From positions 1 to 7,153 of the forward strand of contig JAUWTX010000102.1 in NCBI GenBank assembly GCA_030614505.1: a stretch of 7,153 bases of DNA, given 5' to 3'. Positions 1 through 6,061 of this stretch are shown here, piece after piece. Position numbers and translations under genes: made by a program. Positions within the stretch are counted from its first letter, which is position 1; every line of letters begins with the position of its first letter. The notes beneath the pieces are model-generated. The model did not search any database. It worked only from the letters and a program-made list of their open reading frames with translations, and was not told the DNA's origin. The stretch is from Desulfuromonadales bacterium (GTDB lineage Bacteria > Desulfobacterota > Desulfuromonadia > Desulfuromonadales > BM103).

Positions 1-645
1 GCGGAAACGCTTTGCCCAGTAATCGAAGGCCTGTTCGGTATCTACCCACTTACCACGGAAAGCAGCCTTGCCGCCCTGGCGACGGTCAACGGCAGCAGCC
101 AGACGTTCCTTGGTTATGGAGTCGAGAACCTCCATTTCCGTAGCAGCTTCACCGGTTCCAAGATTAGCATCACTGACAGCCTTGGTGGCTCCAGCGACCA
201 CAAGCCCGACAGGGACGATGGAAGACATGGTGTTGGCCGTCGGGTTGGACGGCTCCACATCGGTGATCGCCACGCGGACCCAGAGTACACCCGGGCCGGG
301 TTGATCGACGACTTCATAACCATCTTTCACCGCTTCGAGCAGGGCATTCTGGTAATAGTCGGACAATTCCTTAAGAACAGTCGGGTCGAGTTCACTACTT
401 TCTGCCGTTGGTGAAATTTAAACTGTGACCCGCTCAAACATGATCTTGCTATAAGACTTGAAATCGACCCCGGGCTTCATATAAACGAGCGCAGCCTGAT
501 CATCGGTCCCCGGCTTGAGTTGGCTGTAGTCTTGAAGAAATCCGCTCTGTTCGACATCTTTCATGCCACTGGCAGCACAGCCGACCAAACCGATAGCAGC
601 AAGAAGAACGATTGCAAATTTGAAATTTCGAAGGGCCGTTTTCAT
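1..645 (-). pseudogene. DUF3313-type lipoprotein, interrupted by an in-frame TAA at codon 76; 3' end beyond window
   Basis: From ATG 645 the product begins MKTALRNFKFAIVLLAAIGL (20 residues) and VGC follows, giving a type II signal peptide with lipobox LVGC and lipidated Cys23. The mature part has the DUF3313 pattern GFLQDYSQLKPG, ALVYMKPGVDFKSYSKIMFERVTV. Codon 76 (420-418) is TAA, where relatives usually have an aromatic residue (VTVW or similar). The same frame then continues open to the left edge with clear family features: ISPTAESSELDP, LKELSDYYQNAL, DGYEVVDQPGPGVL, VRVAITDVEPSNP, SSIVPVGLVVAG, RLAAAVDRRQGGK, EQAFDYWAKRFR. About 215 codons are visible, close to the usual full length, so only a few C-terminal residues are missing. 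The function of DUF3313 lipoproteins is not established. One base or codon change would restore it; sequence error, recent decay and strain variation remain open. Confidence 0.85.
418..420 (-). other. In-frame TAA (codon 76) in the DUF3313-type gene
   Basis: The reading is ERVTV-stop-ISPTAES with the same frame on both sides and no length change. TAT or TAC to TAA is a single substitution, while TGG to TAA would need two. This is the only interruption in about 215 codons. Confidence 0.85.
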
Positions 646-650
646 TGTTT

Positions 651-655
651 CCTCC
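651..655 (-). promoter_or_regulatory. Ribosome binding site GGAGG of the DUF3313-type lipoprotein gene
   Basis: GGAGG lies 5 nt before ATG 645. The alternative ATG at 657 overlaps this Shine-Dalgarno and would add only MEET, so 645 is chosen. Confidence 0.75.
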
Positions 656-693
656 ATTTGTTCTGGTTTGTTAGTTTTTAGAAGTGAAAGGCA

Positions 694-706
694 AGACCAA
701 TGGTCT
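694..706. promoter_or_regulatory. 13-bp inverted repeat AGACCA-A-TGGTCT before the lipoprotein gene
   Basis: Perfect 6-bp arms around a single central base sit about 50 nt upstream of the lipoprotein start in the 139-nt gap after the FadL-type gene. It has no loop, so a regulator site is likelier than a terminator. Its function is unproven. Confidence 0.3.
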
Positions 707-784
707 GGCTATCAATGACTGGCCGCCAGCAACTCACCTGGCAGATACCATATCGGTACAACTCGCAAAGGGGACATCAATTGC

Positions 785-2053
785 TCAGAAACGTTTAATC
801 ATGTTGACATTGAAAAAGTGGATATAATTTGATGAATAATCACCCACGATTTCTCCGGCGAGTGCACCCCGGTTCTGATCGATCTCGGCGTCCCCGAGAT
901 CAAGAAATTCATAGGCGCACCCCACTGTCATATCCTCACTGAGATTATACTGAATGCCTGTCCCATAGCGCCATTGTCTGTCCAACGGCATATCAGGTGT
1001 CCGGTCGCTGTCACTGACCGGTGATTCATCATAGGCGATGCCCATAGACAGCAACCAGGGATCGTCTATCTCATACTGAAAGCCGAGGGCGAAGTGCCAT
1101 GTATCGTCGAAGTTGCGGTCCTGGGTCAACTTCGTGGTCGTTTCTGATGACAACGAGATAGCTGTGTCACCAAAAGAACTCCACTCCTGCCAGCCGATGT
1201 TGCCCAACAATGCCAACCGATCCGTAACTTTATGATAGGCGCTGAACATGACAGCCTGCGGCAGGTTCATCTCCAGAGCCACCTTGCTACCGCTCAAACC
1301 GATTATATCGGCAATGCCATTCAAGGGGGGCTGCAACCCCTTCATACTTGCCGCGTCCTTGTACTCGAAGTCGATTTCCGAGCGATAAGTCAACCCAAGA
1401 CGTGTCCTGTCATTGTGTTCATAGAGGACACCCAGGTTGTAACCAAAGCCCCAATCATCATCTTCAAGTTTTAATTGACCGTCTGGCTGATCTGGCCCCA
1501 GGTTGCGTATCGCGACCTTCTGCTCGAGATGAGAATTGATTACACTGAATCCGGCCCCAATCGACCATTGCTCATTGATCCTATAGCAAACTCCCGGGTT
1601 GATGCCGACAGTCAGGAACTCTGCTTCCTGAACATAGTAACGACCGGCCCAACTCTTGCCGTAATCAAGACATAAGCCGAAAAAGGACCCGAGGGTGATA
1701 CCTAGTCGTAGATCTGGTGAGATGTTATGCACATATGAGAATGAAGCTGCCGGCACCCAGCCGCCAGCGTTGCCGCCATCACCTCCACCAAACTCAGCAA
1801 ATTCCGTATCGAACTCGGTTTTGACGTAGAGCATCTGGATGCCAGCCAGCATCTGGGAGCGATCAAGTCGTGTCATCCCGGCCGGGTTGACAGAGGCAGT
1901 GGAGGCATCCATAGCCAGAGCTACCCGCCCAGCAGACGCAGAGCCCATGTCCGGCGTAGCCTGTTCATAGAGCCAGAGGCCGGCAGCTTCACCAGAGAGT
2001 GGCAACAGACAGACAATCAGCGTTGATAAAACAAAAAGACGAAGTGAGTCCAT
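785..2053 (-). CDS. FadL/TodX (OMPP1)-family outer-membrane transport protein
   Basis: Members of this family are 14-stranded beta-barrels with an N-terminal hatch that take up hydrophobic compounds such as long-chain fatty acids and aromatic hydrocarbons. The 422-aa product starts with a Sec signal peptide (about 1-24, MDSLRLFVLSTLIV... ending GEAAG). The family's N-terminal hatch follows: LYEQATPDMGSASAGRVALA and then the signature ASVNPAGMTRL around residues 54-64. The rest is alternating aromatic/polar beta-strands typical of barrels, for example LGLTYRSEIDFEYKD and WRYGTGIQYNLSEDMTVGCAYEF, and the chain ends in a C-terminal Phe (NMIKRF), the usual Bam recognition signal. Length is normal for the family and the frame is intact, ending in TGA. 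It lies downstream of the sulfatase terminator and upstream of a lipoprotein gene. Import of the sulfatase's substrate or uptake of its desulfated product is a reasonable inference; neither is shown by sequence. Confidence 0.92.
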   Translation of the reverse strand: MDSLRLFVLSTLIVCLLPLSGEAAGLWLYEQATPDMGSASAGRVALAMDASTASVNPAGMTRLDRSQMLAGIQMLYVKTEFDTEFAEFGGGDGGNAGGWVPAASFSYVHNISPDLRLGITLGSFFGLCLDYGKSWAGRYYVQEAEFLTVGINPGVCYRINEQWSIGAGFSVINSHLEQKVAIRNLGPDQPDGQLKLEDDDWGFGYNLGVLYEHNDRTRLGLTYRSEIDFEYKDAASMKGLQPPLNGIADIIGLSGSKVALEMNLPQAVMFSAYHKVTDRLALLGNIGWQEWSSFGDTAISLSSETTTKLTQDRNFDDTWHFALGFQYEIDDPWLLSMGIAYDESPVSDSDRTPDMPLDRQWRYGTGIQYNLSEDMTVGCAYEFLDLGDAEIDQNRGALAGEIVGDYSSNYIHFFNVNMIKRF

Positions 2054-2062
2054 GTAAAGTGA

Positions 2063-2070
2063 TCTCCTTT
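2063..2070 (-). promoter_or_regulatory. Ribosome binding site AAAGGAGA of the FadL-type gene
   Basis: AAAGGAGA lies 9 nt before ATG 2053 and supports that start, which directly opens a signal peptide. Confidence 0.7.
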
Positions 2071-2099
2071 AACTTCAAACCTACCCGCGTTACCAATTA

Positions 2100-2127
2100 A
2101 ACATAAGGTTACCGAAAGAACCTGCAA
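2100..2127 (-). promoter_or_regulatory. Weak candidate sigma-70 promoter for the FadL-type gene
   Basis: TTGCAG (2122-2127) and TATGTT (2100-2105) lie 16 nt apart between the hairpin and the gene, where an independent promoter would be expected. The -35 overlaps the terminator's 3' arm. The hexamer GGTAAC occurs twice in direct orientation, 19 bp apart (2108-2113 and 2089-2094), flanking the -10. Matches to consensus are modest. Confidence 0.3.
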
Positions 2128-2155
2128 CTGACCCGACCATAGCCGGGTCAGTTGC
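2124..2155 (-). terminator. Rho-independent-type hairpin after the sulfatase gene
   Basis: A perfect 12-bp stem (GCAACTGACCCG / CGGGTCAGTTGC) with an 8-nt loop begins 41 nt beyond the sulfatase stop. On the minus strand it is followed by AGGTTCTTTC, a poor T-tract, so termination may be partial. It probably ends the anSME-chaperone-sulfatase transcript and separates it from the FadL-type gene. Confidence 0.75.
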
Positions 2156-2196
2156 TCTCAGGTATCTACATGCTGACACCCAATCTTGTCGAAGGA

Positions 2197-3798
2197 TCAG
2201 GGGCTTGTAGACTGCTGGAGTTGATCCAGAACCTTATCAAGAGTAAAGCTGGCCGCTTTCTGACGCGGCGGGAACTCCTCGAACGTGCCCAGGAACTTAC
2301 TGACATATGACTGCGCGGGTACTAGCAGAAAAGCATGGTCCAAGAACCAGTCCCAGTAGGTGTTCGAGGTAGCTGCCGCCCGCTCATAGGGATCAGTCCG
2401 CAGGTTGAACAACCATGGTATACGCGTATTCACCAAAGGCTCACTCCAGACCAACATGGTTCCTGGTGCTCTCTGCTGGGCGAATACAACCTTCCAGTTA
2501 TCATAGCGAAGAGCTTGCAGGTCACCATCATCGGAGAAGTAGAAGAACTCCTCACGTGGACTCTTCTGCTCTTTGCCAGTTAGGTAAGGGAGGAAATTAT
2601 AACCATCGAGATGAACTTTATATTTCGTGTCGTCAGCTTTGTAGCCCTTCTTTAACTTTTCTTTGATGTCAGGTTCGCCTACGGCTGCAAGAAAAGTTGG
2701 CATCCAATCCATATGCGACATGATGTCGTTAGAAATCGAACCAGCCTTGACTTTACCAGGCCAGCGGACCATAGCTGGCACTCGGTAGGCCCCTTCCCAG
2801 TTAGAGTTCTTCTCACCGTGGAAAGGTGTCATGCCAGCATCAGGCCAACTGTTCATGTGCGGGCCGTTGTCAGTGCTGTAGAGGACAATTGTGTTGTCGG
2901 TAATGCCGAGTTCATCGAGTTTATCGATTACCGTGCCGACGTTCTTGTCGTGGTCGATCATGGTGTCGTGGTACGGACTCTGCCAGCGACCAGCCTGGCC
3001 CTGGCTTTCTGGTTTCACATAAGTTCGAAAATGCATATGGGTGAAATTCACCCAGACGAAGAATGGCTTATCGGCCTTCACCTGTTTCTCTATAAATTCT
3101 ACTGACCGGGCAGCGAAGTCGTCATCGATTATTTCCATACGCTTTCTAGTCAGTGGGCCGGTATCTTCGATTTTCTGGGTTCCATCTGGCAAGGCAAAAC
3201 TATGGATCACACCCCGGGGCCCGAACTTTTTCAGGAACTCGGGATCCTTCGGATAATCAGGCAGTTCAGGCTCCTCTGAAGCGTTCAGGTGATAGAGGGC
3301 TCCATAGAACTCGACAAAGCCATGGGCCGTTGGTAAGTGTTCGTCTTTATCTCCCAGGTGGTTCTTGCCGAATTGTCCTGTGGCGTAACCCTGAGCCTTC
3401 AGCAGCGTTGCAAGCGAGGGATCTTCCTTCTTTATGCCGAGGTCAGCACCAGGCATTCCCACCTTGCTAAGCCCACTTCGATAAACACTCTGGCCAAGGA
3501 TGAAGGCCGAACGACCTGCAGTGCAACTCTGCTCAGCGTAGTAGTCGGTGAAAACCATCCCTTCATTGGCGATACGGTCGATATTGGGCGTTTGATAGCC
3601 CATCATCCCCTTCGTGTAGACACTGAGGTTGCTTTGCCCAATGTCATCTCCCCAGATGACTACTATGTTGGGCTTCTGCTTGGATGATGAATCCGCGTGT
3701 GCCGCCGTTACTGCCGTAGTAACAGCAAACGTTGCCAGAACGCACCCCACGGTTGCCCACTTGACAGCTTTTCTTCTTAACCCAGTTTTGTGCTTCAT
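2197..3798 (-). CDS. Periplasmic Cys-type arylsulfatase (alkaline-phosphatase superfamily)
   Basis: This enzyme hydrolyses sulfate esters after its active-site Cys is converted to formylglycine. From ATG 3798 the protein has 533 aa. A Sec-type signal peptide spans about 1-35 (KHKTGLRRK n-region, hydrophobic core, cleavage near AHA-D36). The catalytic domain shows metal ligands Asp51-Asp52 (VIWGDD), the modification motif C92-T-A-G-R96, K145 and H147 (GKNHLG, where GKWHLG is commoner), H254 (NFTHMHF), D310-N311 (STDNGPH) and K330. A C-terminal sub-domain ends FLGTFEEFPPRQKAASF. All catalytic residues appear intact. The substrate cannot be read from sequence; the next gene, a FadL-type channel, hints at a hydrophobic or aromatic sulfate ester. 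The upstream anSME and trigger-factor-like genes point to co-translational maturation before export. The gene ends in TGA and is followed 41 nt later by a strong hairpin. Confidence 0.95.
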   Translation of the reverse strand: MKHKTGLRRKAVKWATVGCVLATFAVTTAVTAAHADSSSKQKPNIVVIWGDDIGQSNLSVYTKGMMGYQTPNIDRIANEGMVFTDYYAEQSCTAGRSAFILGQSVYRSGLSKVGMPGADLGIKKEDPSLATLLKAQGYATGQFGKNHLGDKDEHLPTAHGFVEFYGALYHLNASEEPELPDYPKDPEFLKKFGPRGVIHSFALPDGTQKIEDTGPLTRKRMEIIDDDFAARSVEFIEKQVKADKPFFVWVNFTHMHFRTYVKPESQGQAGRWQSPYHDTMIDHDKNVGTVIDKLDELGITDNTIVLYSTDNGPHMNSWPDAGMTPFHGEKNSNWEGAYRVPAMVRWPGKVKAGSISNDIMSHMDWMPTFLAAVGEPDIKEKLKKGYKADDTKYKVHLDGYNFLPYLTGKEQKSPREEFFYFSDDGDLQALRYDNWKVVFAQQRAPGTMLVWSEPLVNTRIPWLFNLRTDPYERAAATSNTYWDWFLDHAFLLVPAQSYVSKFLGTFEEFPPRQKAASFTLDKVLDQLQQSTSP

Positions 3799-3803
3799 GT
3801 TAA

Positions 3804-3810
3804 CCTCCTT
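3804..3810 (-). promoter_or_regulatory. Ribosome binding site AAGGAGG of the sulfatase gene
   Basis: A consensus AAGGAGG lies 5 nt before ATG 3798. It decides the start at MKHKTGLRRK, which also gives a proper signal peptide; the longer reading from 3846 adds 16 residues (MFPLLHKC...) without an RBS and encodes the Shine-Dalgarno itself. Confidence 0.85.
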
Positions 3811-3901
3811 TGCTTGGTGTATACATTTGTGGAGAAGGGGAAACAAGCTCGTACAAGTGTCTGAACATTGATCTTCTTGGACACTCTTGGTCCCATCTTC
3901 G

Positions 3902-4651
3902 TTACGCGTTCTGCTCGATCAAATAATCGAGTGTGCTCTCGGCAAGTAACATATCCCTGAGACGCTTCACCCCTCCGCCTTTCTCAAGTTCTGTCTGCAA
4001 TGACTTCTTCGTCGTACCGAATTCCACTGCTTTCTCGGCGATGCGATCATTGACATCTACCTTGTCCACCTCGATGCCTTCCTGCTGAGCGATCTGCTTA
4101 AGGATCAGCATCAGCTTGATCCGGTCACTTGCTGCCTGCCACTCCTCGCTGCCTGCCTCGCAATTATCACTACCCGCCAAGGTGAGGTCGTCCTTGATCA
4201 CCCTGTCGGGGATTTCGAAGGTCACCATGTCCAGCAAATGGTGGGAGACCTGGTCGTGGGGGTCACTTCCATCGGCATCAATTTTCAGGCTGCTGATCTC
4301 CGGCAGGTCGATTTCCGGCCTTTGATAAAAGCAGAGTCGGGCACGGAAACTCTGGCCCTTTTTGCACTCAACCTCCTCAGCCTCCGCTGGCCCCAAGACT
4401 TTGATGCCAGCCTCCTGGATAGCCTCGCGACCAAAACGCTGAACGATTCGACGTGATAGATCGTCACTGATCTCACCTTGAAAGCGCCGCTCGACCACGC
4501 TCCGCGGAACCTTCCCTGGTCGGAAACCCGGTATTCGAACCTTCACATACTCGGCTACAATATCGTCGTAATCAGCGGTAAGCTCGGACCAGCCTGCCTC
4601 GACGTCCAGGCGATAGAAACCGTTGTCATTGCTGTGCTGTTGCCATTTCAT
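3902..4651 (-). CDS. Trigger-factor-like chaperone lacking the PPIase domain (249 aa)
   Basis: This resembles bacterial trigger factor, the ribosome-docked chaperone that shields nascent chains. The N-terminal ribosome-binding domain is recognisable over about 1-115: a VEAGWSELTADYDDIVAEYVKV stretch (split here as VEAGWSELTA and DYDDIVAEYVKV), then the docking-loop signature GFRPGKVP at 42-49 and VVERRFQGEIS. The remainder (about 125-249) looks like a shortened helical C-terminal substrate-binding region, including VTFEIPDRVIKDD, LKQIAQQEGIEV and a final LLAESTLDYLIEQNA. Ordinary trigger factor is about 430 aa with an FKBP-type PPIase between these parts; there is no room for it here. The ATG overlaps the anSME stop (ATGA, 4651-4648), so the two genes look translationally coupled, and the sulfatase gene follows 103 nt later. 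I infer a dedicated role holding sulfatase chains unfolded for formylglycine formation or export. It is not likely to be the cell's housekeeping trigger factor, which normally neighbours clpP. Confidence 0.85.
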   Translation of the reverse strand: MKWQQHSNDNGFYRLDVEAGWSELTADYDDIVAEYVKVRIPGFRPGKVPRSVVERRFQGEISDDLSRRIVQRFGREAIQEAGIKVLGPAEAEEVECKKGQSFRARLCFYQRPEIDLPEISSLKIDADGSDPHDQVSHHLLDMVTFEIPDRVIKDDLTLAGSDNCEAGSEEWQAASDRIKLMLILKQIAQQEGIEVDKVDVNDRIAEKAVEFGTTKKSLQTELEKGGGVKRLRDMLLAESTLDYLIEQNA

Positions 4652-4656
4652 TGTTG

Positions 4657-4663
4657 TCTCTCC
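4657..4663 (-). promoter_or_regulatory. Ribosome binding site GGAGAGA of the trigger-factor-like gene
   Basis: GGAGAGA inside the end of anSME lies 5 nt before ATG 4651. It fixes the start at MKWQQHS rather than at an ATG 41 codons upstream, whose extra residues are just the anSME coding region read in another frame. Confidence 0.75.
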
Positions 4664-5838
4664 GGTTGCCAGTGGTCTGCCGCAAACGTGCGAACATCTT
4701 TGATGACTGATTCGCCCGCCCCCCGTACGATGCTCTGCAAGGGCTGGTCGATATGGGAGAAGAACTTTTTCCACCCACTACACAGGTAGTTCAACCCAAT
4801 CTCACCCTCGGGAGTCTTGATGAAGCGGTTCTTTGGACACTCTCCGAAGCAGGTGAACTCGTATGCACATTTTCTGCATCTGTCAGGAAGCATGCCCTCC
4901 TTCATCTTGCCGAATTTTTCCTGCCGCTTCGAAAAAGCCATCTCCGAAAGGGACTTCTCCAATATGTTGCCGGCCCGGTACTCAGGGTAGACATAATGGT
5001 CGCAGGCATAGACGGACCCATCATGCTCCAGGGCCAGCCCTTTACCGCACATAGGGCTTTGCGTACAGAGCGGCGACACGTGACCCATCCAGGTCTCAAC
5101 CGCCGCCTCGAAATAGTTCACATAGATTTTGCCCACATCCTTCTGACAGAACTCATCGAAAACACGGCAGAGAAACTCTCCCCAGTCGTCGGGATCAACA
5201 CTCCACTCTTCCACAACCGATCCGGCTGTCCCGGGTCTCGCCCGATCCGTGCCGAGTGTTGGCATCAAGCGCTCATCCCAATGTTGGGGCGCAACATTCC
5301 GAAAGCTCACTGGCTCAACAATCGGGATAAACTGAATCCGTTTAGTGCCCACCTTGTCACGCAGAAACCGGTAGACTGCGAGCGGGTGTTTTGCCGTGAC
5401 CCGGTTGACGCAGCTCAGCGTTGCAAAGTTCACCTTGTACTTTTTCAGCAGCTTTGCAGCACGGAAGACGCTATCGAAGCTCCCTTGACCTGATTTGTCT
5501 TTACGATAGAGATCATGCAGGTGTTTGGGCCCGTCGATGGAAAGGCCGACGAGGAAATTGTACTCGTAAAGGAACTTACACCAGTTGTTGTCGAGTAGTG
5601 TGCCGTTGGTCTGGAGATCGTTCTCGCAGCGGACATGGGGTGGACAGTACTTCTTCTGCAACGCGACAACTTTTTTAAAGAAATCGAGCCCGAGGAGGGT
5701 AGGCTCGCCGCCCTGCCACGAGAAGACCACTTCCTTATAATTCTGACTTTCAAAATATTGGCGAATAAATACCTCGAGGGTCTCGTCGGAGATACTCCAG
5801 TTTTCAGGTTTTCCGAACAGGTACTCTTTGGAAAGGTA

Positions 5839-5841
5839 TTA
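5839..5841 (-). other. In-frame TAA (codon 40) in the anSME radical-SAM motif
   Basis: The codons run TGC-ACC-TCC-GGC-TAA-TAC, where a family-typical sequence would encode C-T-Y-C-Y-Y. Reaching this from TAC-TGC-TAT needs three base changes within eight bases and no length change. Neither alternative frame across this spot offers a Cys, so a simple indel does not restore the motif. Confidence 0.85.
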
Positions 5842-5965
5842 GCCGGAGGTGCAATCGAGGTTGCAGAGTGGCCCCGTGGGCTTCACCATCACATGCATGC
5901 GCTGCACGGGCTTGCCTCGGAAAATACGCTCTTTAACTATTGTCGTGCTCTCCGTCATTTTGCTA

Positions 5966-5970
5966 TCCTT
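5966..5970 (-). promoter_or_regulatory. Ribosome binding site AAGGA of anSME
   Basis: AAGGA lies 7 nt before the ATG at 5958. It supports starting the maturase there, upstream of the in-frame TAA, rather than at the internal GTG at 5730, where an AAGGA sits only one base away and is poorly placed. Confidence 0.7.
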
Positions 5971-5991
5971 TTAATTCGTGATTGCCCGCGC

Positions 5992-6014
5992 GATGACCTC
6001 ATACCTAGGTCATC
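5992..6014. promoter_or_regulatory. 8-bp perfect inverted repeat upstream of anSME (candidate operator)
   Basis: GATGACCT and AGGTCATC form a perfect inverted repeat separated by 7 nt (CATACCT on the + strand), centred about 45 nt upstream of the anSME start. It sits in the only non-coding gap between the regulator genes and the maturase gene, and is abutted by a 12-bp palindrome. Dimeric LuxR-type regulators bind such dyads, so the HTH regulator nearby is a candidate ligand. No convincing -10/-35 pair was found around it. That this is an operator is inferred from symmetry and position. Confidence 0.4.
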
Positions 6015-6023
6015 TGATCAGAT
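6012..6023. repeat. 12-bp perfect palindrome ATCTGATCAGAT
   Basis: This is a self-complementary 12-mer overlapping by three bases the right arm of the neighbouring inverted repeat, in the gap before anSME. It could be a second regulator site or an extension of the same operator region. It has no loop and no T-tract on either side that would make a terminator. Confidence 0.4.
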
Positions 6024-6061
6024 TGTTTTTTGTCAGGTTTTCACTCTTTAGCTCAGCCCGT

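Larger units (their letters stand above)
4648..5958 (-). pseudogene. Anaerobic sulfatase-maturating enzyme (radical SAM/SPASM), interrupted by TAA at codon 40 inside the CX3CX2C motif
   Basis: Functional family members oxidise a Cys or Ser of sulfatases to formylglycine in the cytoplasm without oxygen. Translating from ATG 5958 gives a family-typical N-terminus (MTESTTIV, then VMVKPTGPLCNLDC at about 23-36), followed by T-S-G-stop where the family normally has C-T-Y-C-Y-Y. The third [4Fe-4S]-ligating Cys is thus replaced by Gly (codon 39), and codon 40 (5841-5839) is TAA. The same frame then continues unbroken to TGA at 4648 and is well conserved: YLSKEYLF right after the stop, the GGEP SAM-binding motif at 83-86, QTNGT, ACDHYVYP with the presumed catalytic Asp, and the SPASM Cys sets (CRKC, FTCFGEC, LNYLCSGW) near the C-terminus. 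Without the lesion the product would be 436 aa, normal for anSME. Sequence error, recent inactivation or strain variation are all possible. The stop overlaps the next gene by 4 nt. Confidence 0.85.

Noticed and set aside
725..742. Small hairpin GCCAG-8 nt-CTGGC after the FadL-type gene
   Set aside because: It has only a 5-bp stem and no T-tract on the transcribed strand, so it is too weak to call a terminator.
2713..3105. Plus-strand open frame of 130 codons, and others over the sulfatase
   Set aside because: They are shadows of the sulfatase coding strand, with no RBS or recognisable motif.
3818..3846. Possible promoter TTGTTT-17 nt-TATACA before the sulfatase gene
   Set aside because: Hexamer matches are weak, and transcription would start practically at the Shine-Dalgarno sequence, leaving a leader of about a dozen bases.
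3799..3901. AGTGTC/GACACT dyad in the gap between chaperone and sulfatase genes
   Set aside because: The arms are 6 bp with a 19-nt loop and there is no T-tract; this is common by chance.
4753..5493. Long plus-strand open frame of 246 codons
   Set aside because: It is the antisense of anSME, whose minus-strand frame carries clear family motifs (GGEP, QTNGT, SPASM cysteines). The plus-strand product has no recognisable domain or RBS.
418..5841. Reassignment of TAA to a sense codon (for example Tyr)
   Set aside because: Only two in-frame TAA codons occur across seven genes, while Tyr is otherwise encoded by TAT/TAC, and the trigger-factor-like gene appears to end naturally at TAA. The maturase motif also lost its third Cys, which reassignment would not repair. 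The remaining genes do end in TGA, so the idea was worth considering.
5839..5866. Selenocysteine or pyrrolysine at the anSME stop
   Set aside because: The codon is TAA, not TGA or TAG, and it occupies the position after the third cluster ligand.
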